In this document: piece after piece, positions 25,463 through 34,800 of the stretch
How the letters are laid out: each line of letters starts with the position of its first letter
Numbering within the stretch: the first letter of the stretch is position 1
Origin: Spyradosoma sp004558035
GTDB taxonomy: Bacteria; Verrucomicrobiota; Verrucomicrobiia; Opitutales; UBA953
Assembly (NCBI RefSeq): GCF_050314555.1
Contig: NZ_JBNPNH010000001.1
Location: 372,001-436,000, forward strand
DNA: 64,000 nucleotides
Reading direction: 5' to 3'
Made by a program: the position numbers and the translations under genes
The notes under the pieces: model-generated
What the model was told of the DNA's origin: nothing
The model's database searches: none
What the model saw: only the letters and a program-made list of their open reading frames with translations

Positions 25463-26197
25463 ATGAAAATGAAAAAACTGTTTTCCGCATTGCTGATCTT
25501 CGCGGTCGCGCTGAGCGTTCCCGCGTTCGCCGCGCCCAAAAAGGGAGCCGCCGACGAAACTTCGCCCGCGCTCTGGACGAAGCAGACGAAAGTCTATCTC
25601 GGCAAGACCGTCTCCACCTACGTCGCCGAAATCGGCGCCGCCGGCTACGCGACGAGCGACGCGCCCTTCGTCGTCGTTCCGATCGAGACCGCGACCGCGA
25701 AAAACGACAAGAACGGCAAAATTTACGCGCTCATTCCCTTCGGCGCCTTCGAAGGCTTCGCCGAAACCTACGCGCCCCAGTACGAAGCCGACGGGAGCGC
25801 CTTCGGCAAACGCGCCGCGCTGAAAAAGATTTCCGGCGTCTTCTCGATTCACAAAAAAGAGCCCGTGCTCCTCGTCGGCGTTCCCGCCGCCAAGCTCGCG
25901 GACGCTCCCGCGGCTTCCGCGCTGCTCGAAAAACAGCTCGCGGCGGACGCGGAAAATTCCGGCGCGAACACGGCGTCCCGCCCCGGCTACGTGAAAAAGG
26001 TCTTCAGCGTCGGCGCCGTCGGCAAAAACGCCAAGCTCAAGACGGAATTCAACCGTCTCGTCGGTCTCTACAACAAAGGCAAAAAAGGCGCGGACAAGAT
26101 GAAGCCCGACCAGATGCGCGCCGTGCTCGAGGACGACGGCGATCCCTACACGGTCTTCGACGAAGCCAAAAAGATCGAGTGGGAAATCCGCAAGTGA
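25463..26197 (+). CDS. Secreted protein of unknown function
   Basis: 244 residues with a clear signal peptide (MKMKKLFSALLIFAVALSVPAFA, cleavage at about 23). The mature protein is Lys/Ala-rich with FVVVPIETATAK, IYALIPFGAFEGFAETYAP and a Lys-rich C-terminal part ending in YTVFDEAKKIEWEIRK. No family or catalytic motif is recognised. It lies between argA and thyA, with its stop 13 bp before thyA. Probably periplasmic or outer-membrane associated. Confidence 0.7.
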   Translation: MKMKKLFSALLIFAVALSVPAFAAPKKGAADETSPALWTKQTKVYLGKTVSTYVAEIGAAGYATSDAPFVVVPIETATAKNDKNGKIYALIPFGAFEGFAETYAPQYEADGSAFGKRAALKKISGVFSIHKKEPVLLVGVPAAKLADAPAASALLEKQLAADAENSGANTASRPGYVKKVFSVGAVGKNAKLKTEFNRLVGLYNKGKKGADKMKPDQMRAVLEDDGDPYTVFDEAKKIEWEIRK

Positions 26198-26210
26198 GCG
26201 CCTCCCCGCG

Positions 26211-27056
26211 ATGAAAGCCTACCTCGACCTGCTCCGCCGCGTGCTCGAAACCGGCGAGGACCGCGCCGACCGCACCGGCGTCGGCACGCGCGGCATTTTC
26301 GGCGCGCAGCTCCGCTTCGACCTCTCGAAGGGATTCCCGCTCGTCACCACGAAGAAAGTCCACACGCGCTCGATCATTCAAGAGCTTTTCTGGTTCCTCG
26401 GCGGGCACACGGACAACGCGTGGCTGCGGGAACGCGGCGTCACCATCTGGGACGAATGGAGCACCGCCGAGCAGTGCGCGCGCTTCGGTCGCCGCGAGGG
26501 CGATCTCGGGCCGATCTACGGGCACCAGTGGCGCAACTTCGGCGCGACGAAAAACGCCGACGGCTCCTACGCGCGCGACGGCGTCGATCAGATCTCCGCG
26601 CTCGTCGCCGAGATCCGCCGCAATCCCGCATCGCGCCGCCTCATCGTCACGGGCTGGAATCCCGCCGAGGCGGACAAGGTCGCGCTCCCGCCGTGTCACA
26701 CGCTCTTTCAGTTCCACGTCGGCGGGAACGGCCGGCTCAGCTGCCAGCTCTACCAGCGCAGCGCGGACCTCTTTCTCGGCGTGCCGTTCAACATCGCGAG
26801 CTACGCGCTGCTCACGCACATGATCGCGCAGGTCTGCGGGCTCGGCGTCGGCGATTTCGTCCATACGTTCGGCGACGCGCACATCTACAAAAACCATTTC
26901 GAGCAGGTGAAGCTCCAGCTTTCCCGCGAACCGCGCGCGCTCCCGACGCTCCGCCTCAACCCCGAAGTGACCGACCTTTTCGCGTTCCGCTTCGAGGACG
27001 TCGCGATCGAGAACTACGACCCGCATCCCGGCATCAAGGCGCCCGTGGCGGTGTGA
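26211..27056 (+). CDS. thyA: Thymidylate synthase
   Basis: Methylates dUMP to dTMP using 5,10-methylene-tetrahydrofolate. The 281-residue protein carries RTGVGTRGIFG (dUMP phosphate loop), ELFWFLGG, GPIYGHQWRNFG, the nucleophile Cys162 in LPPCHTLFQF, QLYQRSADLFLGVPFNIASYA and the C-terminal IENYDPHPGIKAPVAV. The C-terminal Ala-Val is typical of ThyA. DHFR, which regenerates tetrahydrofolate, is the next gene (27182), separated by hairpin island E; the pairing thyA-folA is common. Confidence 0.97.
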   Translation: MKAYLDLLRRVLETGEDRADRTGVGTRGIFGAQLRFDLSKGFPLVTTKKVHTRSIIQELFWFLGGHTDNAWLRERGVTIWDEWSTAEQCARFGRREGDLGPIYGHQWRNFGATKNADGSYARDGVDQISALVAEIRRNPASRRLIVTGWNPAEADKVALPPCHTLFQFHVGGNGRLSCQLYQRSADLFLGVPFNIASYALLTHMIAQVCGLGVGDFVHTFGDAHIYKNHFEQVKLQLSREPRALPTLRLNPEVTDLFAFRFEDVAIENYDPHPGIKAPVAV

Positions 27057-27175
27057 GCAGCGAACAGTGAACAACGGATAATGAATAATTCTGTGCACAC
27101 GGCTTCGCCGAAAGGATTTTTCCGCTGAAGACGCACTGCGTTATTCATTGTTCATCATCAACTATCAGTTTTTTT
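27057..27175. repeat. Hairpin island E
   Basis: Left arm GCAGCGAACAGTGAACAACGGATAATGAATAAT; core ACGGCTTCGCCGAAAGGA; right arm GCGTTATTCATTGTTCATCATCAACTATC. It lies between thyA and folA. The arms match those of island A closely (TGAACAACGGATAAT and GCGTTATTCATT). Confidence 0.7.
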
Positions 27176-27181
27176 CGAAAA

Positions 27182-27685
27182 ATGATTTCCCCGTCGTCCC
27201 TTCCTCGCCGTCCGCTCGCCGCGATCGCGGCGATGGCGAAAAACCGCGTCATCGGGCGCGGGAACGCCATTCCGTGGCGCATTCCCGAGGACTTCCGCTT
27301 CTTCAAGGCGACGACGATGGGCGGCATTCTGCTCATGGGGCGCAGGACGTTCGAGTCCATCGGGCGGCCGCTTCCGGGGCGCGTCACCGTCGTGCTCTCG
27401 CGCGCGGGAACGCTTCCCGCGGGAACGCCGCCTTCGGAAAATCTCCGCGCGATACGCGACCTTTCCGAGCTCGACGCGATCGCGCCCGAGCGCAAAGTCT
27501 TCGTCGCCGGCGGCGCGGAAATCTACCGTTGGCTCCTGCCGCGCTGCGCCGAGCTCTTTCTGACGACCGTGGACGCCGAGCCCGAGGGCGACGCGTTTTT
27601 CCCGCCCTTCGAAGACCTCTTCGACGCGGGAACGGAGCTCCTCCGCGGCGAAAATTTCGTCGTCAGAAGGCACCGCCGCGTTTAA
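27182..27685 (+). CDS. folA: Dihydrofolate reductase
   Basis: NADPH-dependent reduction of dihydrofolate. The 167 residues show the classical order: AIAAMAKNRVIGRGNAIPW (folate-binding start and Trp), PEDFRFFKATTMGG, LLMGRRTFESIGRPLPGR and VFVAGGAEIYRWLLP (NADPH site). The C-terminal strand VDAEPEGDAFFPPF follows. The Asp/Glu of the active site is Glu in IPEDF. The start is the ATG at 27182, at the edge of island E. Confidence 0.95.
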   Translation: MISPSSLPRRPLAAIAAMAKNRVIGRGNAIPWRIPEDFRFFKATTMGGILLMGRRTFESIGRPLPGRVTVVLSRAGTLPAGTPPSENLRAIRDLSELDAIAPERKVFVAGGAEIYRWLLPRCAELFLTTVDAEPEGDAFFPPFEDLFDAGTELLRGENFVVRRHRRV

Positions 27686-27706
27686 TGTGGCGGTTTTCGC
27701 ATTTTC

Positions 27707-29725
27707 ATGGATCCGATCGTCGAATTTTCACCGCAGTTCGAGAGCGATTTTCTTCACGGGAAATTCCTGCTCCGCATCCGCCGTCTGTTCACGCTCGCGC
27801 TGGCGGGCGCCTTCGGTTTCGCGTTCGTCGCCGACGGCGATCCGCGCTTCCTGCCGTTCGCGCTGGCGGCGGCGTGCCTCGCGCTCGCCTGCGAATCGCT
27901 GAGCTTCGTGAAGCGCGCGGGAACGGGCTCGCCGCTCGCGCTGGGCTTCCTCGCGTTCGCGCCGTGGTTCGCGTTTCTCGCGGCGGAATACTTCTTCTTC
28001 TCGGCGCGTCCCGCGTCCGTCGCGTTCGCGGCGGCGAAGGCGCTTCCGGCGCTCGCGCTCTTCGCGGTCGCGCAGCAGCAGAGCCGCGGGAACGGCAGCC
28101 AGTCGCGCCTGCTCACGTGGACGCTCGGCCTGCTGACGGCGGGAACGCTCGTCGGCATCGCGCGTAAGATCGGCGGGAGCGCCGACTTTTCCGGGCGGCT
28201 GACGGCGGACCTGCTCGCGGGACTTTTCCCCGACGTCGCCGACGCCGGCGCGACGTTCATTCTGATGTTCTTCACGGCGGCGGCGCTCGCGACGCAGCCC
28301 GTCGAAGACCGCGACGAGCGCGCCAAGCGGCTCTTTCCCGCGCTCGCGGGGCTGCTCGCGCTCGGGCTGATTTTTCTCACGCGCGACACGGCGGTCTGGC
28401 TCGCCTTTCTCGTCGGCGCGCTCGCGGCGGCGACGCTTTCCATCCGCAAAAAGACGCGCCGTTTCGCCGCGGCGGTCGCCCTCGTCTGCGCCGCCGTCAT
28501 CACGCCGATCTTCACGCGGACGCATTTCAGCCCGCCCGCCGAAATCGCGCGCGCGCTCAGCACGGAAATCGCGGGAACGCGCGAAGCGTTTTCGGCGACG
28601 GAGTTCCCGAAGCGCGCCTGGAAAATCTTCACGGAAAATCCCGCGCTCGGCTCGGGCACGGGAACGTTCGCGGACGCCTTCCGCGCGGGCGCTCCCGCGC
28701 AGTGGCAGACGCGCCCGGAAACGGCGAACGACCTTTACCTGACGACGCTCGCCGAAAACGGGCTCGTCGGCGCGCTCGCGCTTTTCCTGCCCGCGGGGCT
28801 GCTGCTCGTCCGCGCCGTCCGCCGCTGCGCCGCGATTCCGCTCGAACGCGGCAGGCGCGACGAGACCGGCGCGGGGCGGCACGCGCGCCTGCTCGTCGCG
28901 CAGTCGCTCGGCGGCGTCGTCGGCGTGCTCGCGCTCTTCGCGATGAGCCGTCCGGATTCCGCGCTGACGCCGCTGCTCGGGCTCGCCGTGCTCGGCGGCG
29001 TGCTGCTGCACGAAACCGGCGGCGCCCGGCTCAACCGCGTTCCCGCGTGGACGCCTCGAAAAATCTCCGCGGCGTTCGCGGCGGCGGTTCTCGTTCCCGC
29101 GGCGGTTTTCGCGCTCGCGCTCCCGACGCTCCACGGCGCCGCGCAGCGCGAAATCGGCGAACGCGCCCTCGCGCCCTTCCTGCGCGACGTCTACGTCGCC
29201 GAAGACGCCGCCTCCTCCGCGGCCGCGCTCCCGCCGGAAGCCGAGCGCGCCCTGTTCCGCGCCGTCTCCGCGCGCGCCGACGACGCGGACGCCTGGCTCG
29301 CCCTCACGCGGCTGTACGCGCTTTCCGCATACAACGAACCGGACGCCGCGGCGGCGTTCGCGCGGGCCATGGAGCTGACGGCGGAAAACGCCTGCGCCGC
29401 CGCGCCCGGCTCGCCCGAGGCGCATCTCGGCAAGGCGGTCGCGCAGATTCTTCTCGAGAAAAAGGCGGAGGCGCGCGCCTCGCTCGCCCGCGCGGAAGCC
29501 CTCGCGCCGCAGGATCTGCCCCTGCTTTTCCAGATCGCCGAAGCCGACCGCGCGCTCGACGGCGCGACCGAAAATTCCTTCCGCATCGCGGAAAAGCTCG
29601 ACAAGACCGCGCCCAACGCCGCGCGCGTCCGCCAGCTCAATTCCGTCATTCACATCATCCGCGGCGAAAACGGAGCGCGCCCCGACGACGCGGCGCAGCC
29701 CGACCGCAGCCTCTTCGAATTTTAA
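27707..29725 (+). CDS. O-antigen ligase-like membrane protein with C-terminal helical repeats
   Basis: 672 residues. The first about 440 hold some ten to twelve transmembrane segments in the O-antigen ligase / Wzy (PF04932-like) pattern. The periplasmic signature is KIFTENPALGSGTGTFADAF followed by TANDLYLTTLAENGLVGALA. The C-terminal about 190 residues are soluble, Ala/Leu-rich helices resembling TPRs (WLALTRLYALSAYNEPDAAA). Such proteins ligate or polymerise glycans at the outer face of the inner membrane. The start is the ATG at 27707. It stands in front of a short gene and hemC. Confidence 0.78.
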   Translation: MDPIVEFSPQFESDFLHGKFLLRIRRLFTLALAGAFGFAFVADGDPRFLPFALAAACLALACESLSFVKRAGTGSPLALGFLAFAPWFAFLAAEYFFFSARPASVAFAAAKALPALALFAVAQQQSRGNGSQSRLLTWTLGLLTAGTLVGIARKIGGSADFSGRLTADLLAGLFPDVADAGATFILMFFTAAALATQPVEDRDERAKRLFPALAGLLALGLIFLTRDTAVWLAFLVGALAAATLSIRKKTRRFAAAVALVCAAVITPIFTRTHFSPPAEIARALSTEIAGTREAFSATEFPKRAWKIFTENPALGSGTGTFADAFRAGAPAQWQTRPETANDLYLTTLAENGLVGALALFLPAGLLLVRAVRRCAAIPLERGRRDETGAGRHARLLVAQSLGGVVGVLALFAMSRPDSALTPLLGLAVLGGVLLHETGGARLNRVPAWTPRKISAAFAAAVLVPAAVFALALPTLHGAAQREIGERALAPFLRDVYVAEDAASSAAALPPEAERALFRAVSARADDADAWLALTRLYALSAYNEPDAAAAFARAMELTAENACAAAPGSPEAHLGKAVAQILLEKKAEARASLARAEALAPQDLPLLFQIAEADRALDGATENSFRIAEKLDKTAPNAARVRQLNSVIHIIRGENGARPDDAAQPDRSLFEF

Positions 29726-29740
29726 GCATTCCGATTTTCC

Positions 29741-30010
29741 ATGGACGAACGCAAACGCCTTTTTCTGAAAATCCGACTCCGCGTCGCGGCGAAGACCTAC
29801 GGCGCGATCGCGCTGCTGCTCGCGCTTTTCGCGGGAATCGCCGCCGCGGAAATCGCGCTGACGGAAAACCGCGGCGACGCGCGGGACGCCGTCCGAAACG
29901 CGATGCGCGCCCGCGGCGACGGCGAGGACGCGGCGACGAAGCTGCTCCCGACGCTGCCGTTCGCGGAGAATCCGGACTTCGCCGACTTCAAGAACGGACG
30001 CCGCTCATGA
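29741..30010 (+). CDS. Small single-pass membrane protein, unknown function
   Basis: 89 residues with one hydrophobic helix (about 20-40, TYGAIALLLALFAGIAAAEI), a basic N-terminus and a charged C-terminal tail. It starts 15 bp after the O-antigen-ligase-like gene and its stop overlaps the hemC start (ATGA), so it is translationally coupled within this transcript. No family is recognised. Confidence 0.65.
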   Translation: MDERKRLFLKIRLRVAAKTYGAIALLLALFAGIAAAEIALTENRGDARDAVRNAMRARGDGEDAATKLLPTLPFAENPDFADFKNGRRS

Positions 30011-30873
30011 ACGCTCCCGCGACGATCGTTCTCGGCACGCGCGGCAGCCCGCTCGCGCTCGCGCAGGCGGAACTCGCCCGGGCGGAACTCGCGCGCGTCT
30101 TTCCCGGCGCGGAAATCCGTATTCGGAAATTCACGACGCAGGGCGACAGACGCCTCGAATGGTCGCTCGAAAAGACGGGCGGCAAAGGGCTTTTCACGAG
30201 CGAGCTCGAGGAGGCGCTGCTCGCCGGGGAAATCGATATCGCCGTGCACAGCGGCAAGGATCTGCCGACGGAGACGCGCGCCGGGCTCGCGCTCGCGGGC
30301 TGCCTGAAACGCGCGCGCGCCAACGACGTGCTCGTCGTCCGCGAAGGCGTCTCCGTCCCCGAGCGCGTCGCCACGGGATCGCCGCGCCGCCGCGCCCAGG
30401 CCGCGAAGATTTTCCCCGAAGCCGCGTTTTCCGAGCTGCGCGGGAACGTCAGCACGCGCCTGCGCAAAATCGCCGACGGCGAAGCGGACGCCACGTTCCT
30501 CGCCGCCGCCGGGCTCGCGCGACTCGGCGTCTCCGCGTTCCCGGGGCTGATCTTCCGCGAAATGCCGCTCGAGCTCATCGTTCCCGCCGCCGCGCAGGCC
30601 GCGATCGCCCTGCAGTGCCGCGAGGCGGACGCCGCGAAATTCGCCGCCGCGGGCGACGCCGAGACGACGCACGCCGTGAACGTCGAACGCGCCTTCCTGA
30701 GCGCCCTCGGCGAAGGCTGCCACACCGCGTTCGCCGCGCACTTCGACGGCGGGCGCATCCTGCTCTTCCGCGAAGACGTCGGCTTCGTCGCCCGCAGGAC
30801 CGCGTTCCCGCGCGAACCCGGCGCGCTCGCGCGGCGCGTCTCGCAGATCCTTTCCGAAATTTTTTCCGCATGA
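30007..30873 (+). CDS. hemC: Hydroxymethylbilane synthase (porphobilinogen deaminase)
   Basis: Polymerises four porphobilinogens to hydroxymethylbilane. The 288 residues include LGTRGSPLALAQAE, KTGGKGLFTSELEEALLAGEID, HSGKDLPTE (81-89), GSPRRRAQ, FSELRGNVSTRLRKI and Cys238 in LGEGCHTAF, where the dipyrromethane cofactor attaches. The ATG at 30007 overlaps the previous stop, and its own stop overlaps hemD, so the order small gene-hemC-hemD is tightly coupled. Confidence 0.96.
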   Translation: MNAPATIVLGTRGSPLALAQAELARAELARVFPGAEIRIRKFTTQGDRRLEWSLEKTGGKGLFTSELEEALLAGEIDIAVHSGKDLPTETRAGLALAGCLKRARANDVLVVREGVSVPERVATGSPRRRAQAAKIFPEAAFSELRGNVSTRLRKIADGEADATFLAAAGLARLGVSAFPGLIFREMPLELIVPAAAQAAIALQCREADAAKFAAAGDAETTHAVNVERAFLSALGEGCHTAFAAHFDGGRILLFREDVGFVARRTAFPREPGALARRVSQILSEIFSA

Positions 30874-31676
30874 AAAACGATTCCGAAAAATCCAAGTCTC
30901 TCAAAGGCAGACGCGTCGTCGTCACGCGCCCGAAGGAACAGAGCGCGGAGCTCCGCGACCTGCTCGCCTCCCACGGCGCGGACGTGCTCGAAATGCCGCT
31001 CATCGAAATCCGCTTCGGCGGCGACGAGGAGCTCATTCCCGAAATTCTCGCGGGCTTCGGCGAATACGACTGGCTCGTCTTCACGAGCGCGAACGGCGTG
31101 CGCGGCTTCTTCCGGCACTTTTTCGCGCGCTACAAAGACCTGCGCTCGCTCGGTCCGTGCCGCATCGCCTGCGTCGGTCCCGCCACGGCGCGCGCCGTCG
31201 AGGAGCTCCACCTCGAAGTGGACTGCCTCCCGGAAACGCACACGGGCGACGCGCTCGCGGAAAAACTGCTCGCGGAACACGGCATCGAAAACCTCAAGAT
31301 CTGCGTCGTCACGGGCAACCGCAATCCCGACGCGCTCCCGAAAAAGCTCGAGGAAATCGGCCGCGCGATCGTGGACACGTTCCCGGTGTACGCGACGGAG
31401 GACGCGGACCTTTCCGAGCACCCGTCCGCGCGCGCGTTCCGCGAAAAGGGCGCGGACGCGATCGTCTTCGCGAGCGGCTCGGCGGTGAAGTCGTTCCTTT
31501 CGCAGGCGGCGGCGCTGAAGCTCGAAGCCGCCGCGACGCGCCCGCGCGTCGTCGCCATCGGCGAGCCGACCGCCTCGACGCTCCGCGCCTCGGGCATTCC
31601 CGTCGCGGGAACGGCGCGCGCCGCCACCCCCGCCGCCGTCCTCGAAGCCCTCATCGACGCCCTGAACGCCGACTGA
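30870..31676 (+). CDS. hemD: Uroporphyrinogen-III synthase
   Basis: Cyclises hydroxymethylbilane with inversion of ring D to uroporphyrinogen III. The 268-residue protein is poorly conserved as usual for HemD, but shows GRRVVVTRPKEQSAEL, YDWLVFTSANGVRGFF, IACVGPATARAVEE, VYATEDAD and ADAIVFASGSAVKSF with a final VVAIGEPTASTLRASGI. The ATG at 30870 overlaps the hemC stop by four bases (ATGA). A bidirectional terminator follows. Confidence 0.9.
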   Translation: MKNDSEKSKSLKGRRVVVTRPKEQSAELRDLLASHGADVLEMPLIEIRFGGDEELIPEILAGFGEYDWLVFTSANGVRGFFRHFFARYKDLRSLGPCRIACVGPATARAVEELHLEVDCLPETHTGDALAEKLLAEHGIENLKICVVTGNRNPDALPKKLEEIGRAIVDTFPVYATEDADLSEHPSARAFREKGADAIVFASGSAVKSFLSQAAALKLEAAATRPRVVAIGEPTASTLRASGIPVAGTARAATPAAVLEALIDALNAD

Positions 31677-31704
31677 GCGTTCCCGCGTTTCGATACTCTT
31701 AAAA

Positions 31705-31746
31705 ACAAAAAATCCCGCCTCGTCCTCCGACGAAGCGGGATTTTTC
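31705..31746. terminator. Bidirectional intrinsic terminator after hemD and the helicase
   Basis: AATCCCGCCTCGTC, a 6 nt loop, and GACGAAGCGGGATT form a near-perfect stem. A-rich bases precede it and T6 follows it, so it can stop hemD transcripts on plus and the helicase transcript on minus. Confidence 0.85.
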
Positions 31747-31825
31747 GCGAAGAAAAGTTTGTTTCCGCGGATTTCGAGGAAGCGACTGGAAAGATCGCTT
31801 CTCCGAAAAGAAAACTTCCGTCGAC

Positions 31826-34800
31826 TCAGCGGTCTTCTTCGGGTTTCGGCGAAGAGCTTTCCGCGGGAACGGCGACGAGCGCCGTGCTTTCGCAGCAGAG
31901 CTTCTTCAGGCGTTTTTCGAGCTCGTCGAGGCAACGCTTCGGCGTCAGCCAACGGTCCGCGATCCGCGCGCGCAGCAGGTTCCAGCCGAGCCCGCGGAGC
32001 ACGTCTTCGCGCAGGATTTCGCGGTCGCGCACGGCGGCGGGAGCGCGACGCCCCGAGCCGTCGCAGAGAACGCCCGCGACGAACGCGTCCGGATTCGCGG
32101 GATCGACGACGGCGACGTCCACGCGGACGCCGGAAACGCCGACGTCGCGCACGCAGTTCCAGCCGCGTTTCCGCAGTCCTTCCGCGACGGCGTCCTCGAC
32201 GCGTTCGCGGGAACGCGGCTCCGCGGCGGCGTCCTTTCCGCCCGCGTCGGGCGCGGGTTTCGCCCCGGCGCCGGCGGGAATTCCCTCGGACGCGAAGCGC
32301 AGGAACTCGCGCAGATCCGCCGCGCCCGCGCTTCCGGACGTGATTTCGCCCGGGCGCATCGACGTGAAGACGCGCATGCCGGCGCGCGCGCGCGTGATCG
32401 CGACGTTGAGCCGGCGCTCTCCCCCGCCCTGATTCACGGGACCGAAATTCTGCGCCACCTCCGCGGGAGCGCCGTCGGCGCGTTCCTTCGCGGGGCCGTA
32501 AGTCGTCGAGAAATAAATCACGCCGCGCTCGTCGCCCTGCACGTTTTCGAGATTCTTGACGAAGACGGGCTCGGCGACTTCCTCGGAGAAATACCTGCGG
32601 ATTTCCGGATTCGCCTCCTGCGCGTCCTCGAGCAGCTTTTCGATGAGCGTCTGCTGCTTTTCGTTGAAGGTGACGACGCCGACGCTCGAAAATTCGTCGT
32701 ACGTGAAGCCCGGGCGCGAGAGGTCGGCGACGATCTGCTCGACGAGCGCGCGCGCCTCGACGGGATTCGTGCTCTTGGCGTAAACGCCCTTTTCGACGAA
32801 GACGCATTCGAGCGCGCGGTCGCGCGTGCGCGGCGCCGGGAACGTGGCGAGCTCGCCGCCGTAGTAGCGGCCGTTCGAAAACGCGATGAGCGATTCCGCG
32901 CGGGAACGGTAGTGCCACGAAAGCTTCATCGCGGGAACGCCGCAGTTCCTGCATTCATCGAGGACGCTTTCCGCGTCGGGAACGCCCTCGCCCGCCTCCG
33001 CCGCCTTTTCGGCGCGGGAGAAGAAGCTCGTCGGCGGCAGCTGCTTCGGGTCGCCGACCACGACGGCGCTCCTGCCGCGCGCGAGCGCACCGACCGCGTC
33101 CCAGGCGCAGATCTGCGAGGCTTCGTCGAAGACGACGAGGTCGAACGGCTCCGCCTCCGCGTCCAGATACGTGGCGACGGAAAGCGGGCTCGCGAGCATG
33201 CAGGGCTTGAGCAGGAAGCGCAGGCGCGGCGTCTTTCCGAAGAACTGCCGCAGCGACTGGTGGCGCTTTCTGTTGATTTCGGCGCGCGCCGCCGCCAACT
33301 CTTCGACGAGCTCCGCGCCGAAGACGCCGCGGGCGCGGGCGATCAGGCGTGCGCGGACGGCCTTCGCGGAAAGCCGGCGCAGGGCGTCGTCCGCCGCGCG
33401 GAATTTTTCGAGCAGCGCGCGCTGATTCGCCGCGGAAGTCTCCTTCAGCGCGGGATCGGCGTCGAAAACCGCCTCCGCCCAGCGGCGGCAGTAATTGGTC
33501 TCGAAGACGCGTTCGACGGCGTCCGCGGCGAGGCTTCCGTCGAGCAGCGCGGCGGCGAACGCCGCCATGCCGTTGTCGGAGGCACGCTTGGCGGCGGCGT
33601 TCCATTCGCAGACGGATTTCCAGAACTCGCGCGCGTCGAGCGCCTCTTCGGCGAAGGCGCGCGCGCTTTCCGCCGAGGCGAGCGCGGTCTCGGGAAGCGG
33701 CGCGGCGAAGCGCTCTTCGAGCGCGGCACGGGCGGCGGCGAAAGCGTCTTCGGCGGCGTTCACGTCGGCGAGCGCCTTTTCCGCGGCGCCGCCGGGCGCG
33801 CAGACGTTCCCGCGGAACGCGGCCTCGACCGCGGCGCGGAACGCCCCGCGCGCGTCGGGCGCGAGCGTTTCGGCGGCGGAATCGACGGCGGCGCGGGCGG
33901 CGTCGAGCGCGTCGAGCCGCGGGAGCGCGCCGCAGTCGGACAAATCCTTTTTGAGTAGCGACGGGAACGCGTCCGCGAGCGCGGAGAACTTTTCGGCGAA
34001 CTCGCGCTTCTTGTCGCGCAGCGCGACGAGATTGCCGAGATCGACGCGCGGATCCTCCGGCGATTTTTCCGAGCCGCCGGCGAGCACGCGCAGCGCGCGG
34101 ACGACCTTGCGCTGCTTGAGCCAGCGCGGGAGCGCCCACGAAATCTTCGATTCGTCCCAGAGGCGGAGCAGCGCGTCGAGCTCGGGCGCGTCCGTCGCCG
34201 TCGCCGCGTAGGGCAGCGAAAGCAGCCCGCGGTGCGTCGCGCAGGTTTCGGAGAGCTTCGCGGCGTCGCGCAGGGCGGCGAGATTTTTCGCGCCGTCCGC
34301 GCCGAAGACGAGCGTTCCCGCGTCCGCTTCGCCGCGCACGGCGATCAGCGCCGCGACGAGGCCGCGCAATGCGCGCAGACGCTCCCGCGGGAGCGGCGCC
34401 TCGCCCGCGAAATCCGCGAGCCGCGCCGCCGAGAGAAACGCGTCCGCGCGCGCGCCGAGCTCGCGTGCCCTGTCCGCGAAGGCGCCGGCGGCGGCTTCCG
34501 CCGCGCGCTGAAATTCCATGGACCAGACGCGCGCGGCGACGCTTCCCGCGGCGCCCGAGAGCTTTTCGCCCGCGGCGTCGAAAGTCCTGCCCAGTTCCTT
34601 CGCGATGTCCTGCTTCTTGCGGCGGTTGCCTTCCGTCGCGTCCACGGGATTCTTCCAGGAAAGCTCGATCTTCGGGTCGTTCTCGCGGCAGCAGACGACG
34701 CCGATCGCCTCCGCGAACGAAAGCCCGTTTCTGCGCCTGTCGTGGAGCCCCTTCGAGATCCGCGAGAACGCGACGCGCAGCCCGCCGATTTCCGCGGCGG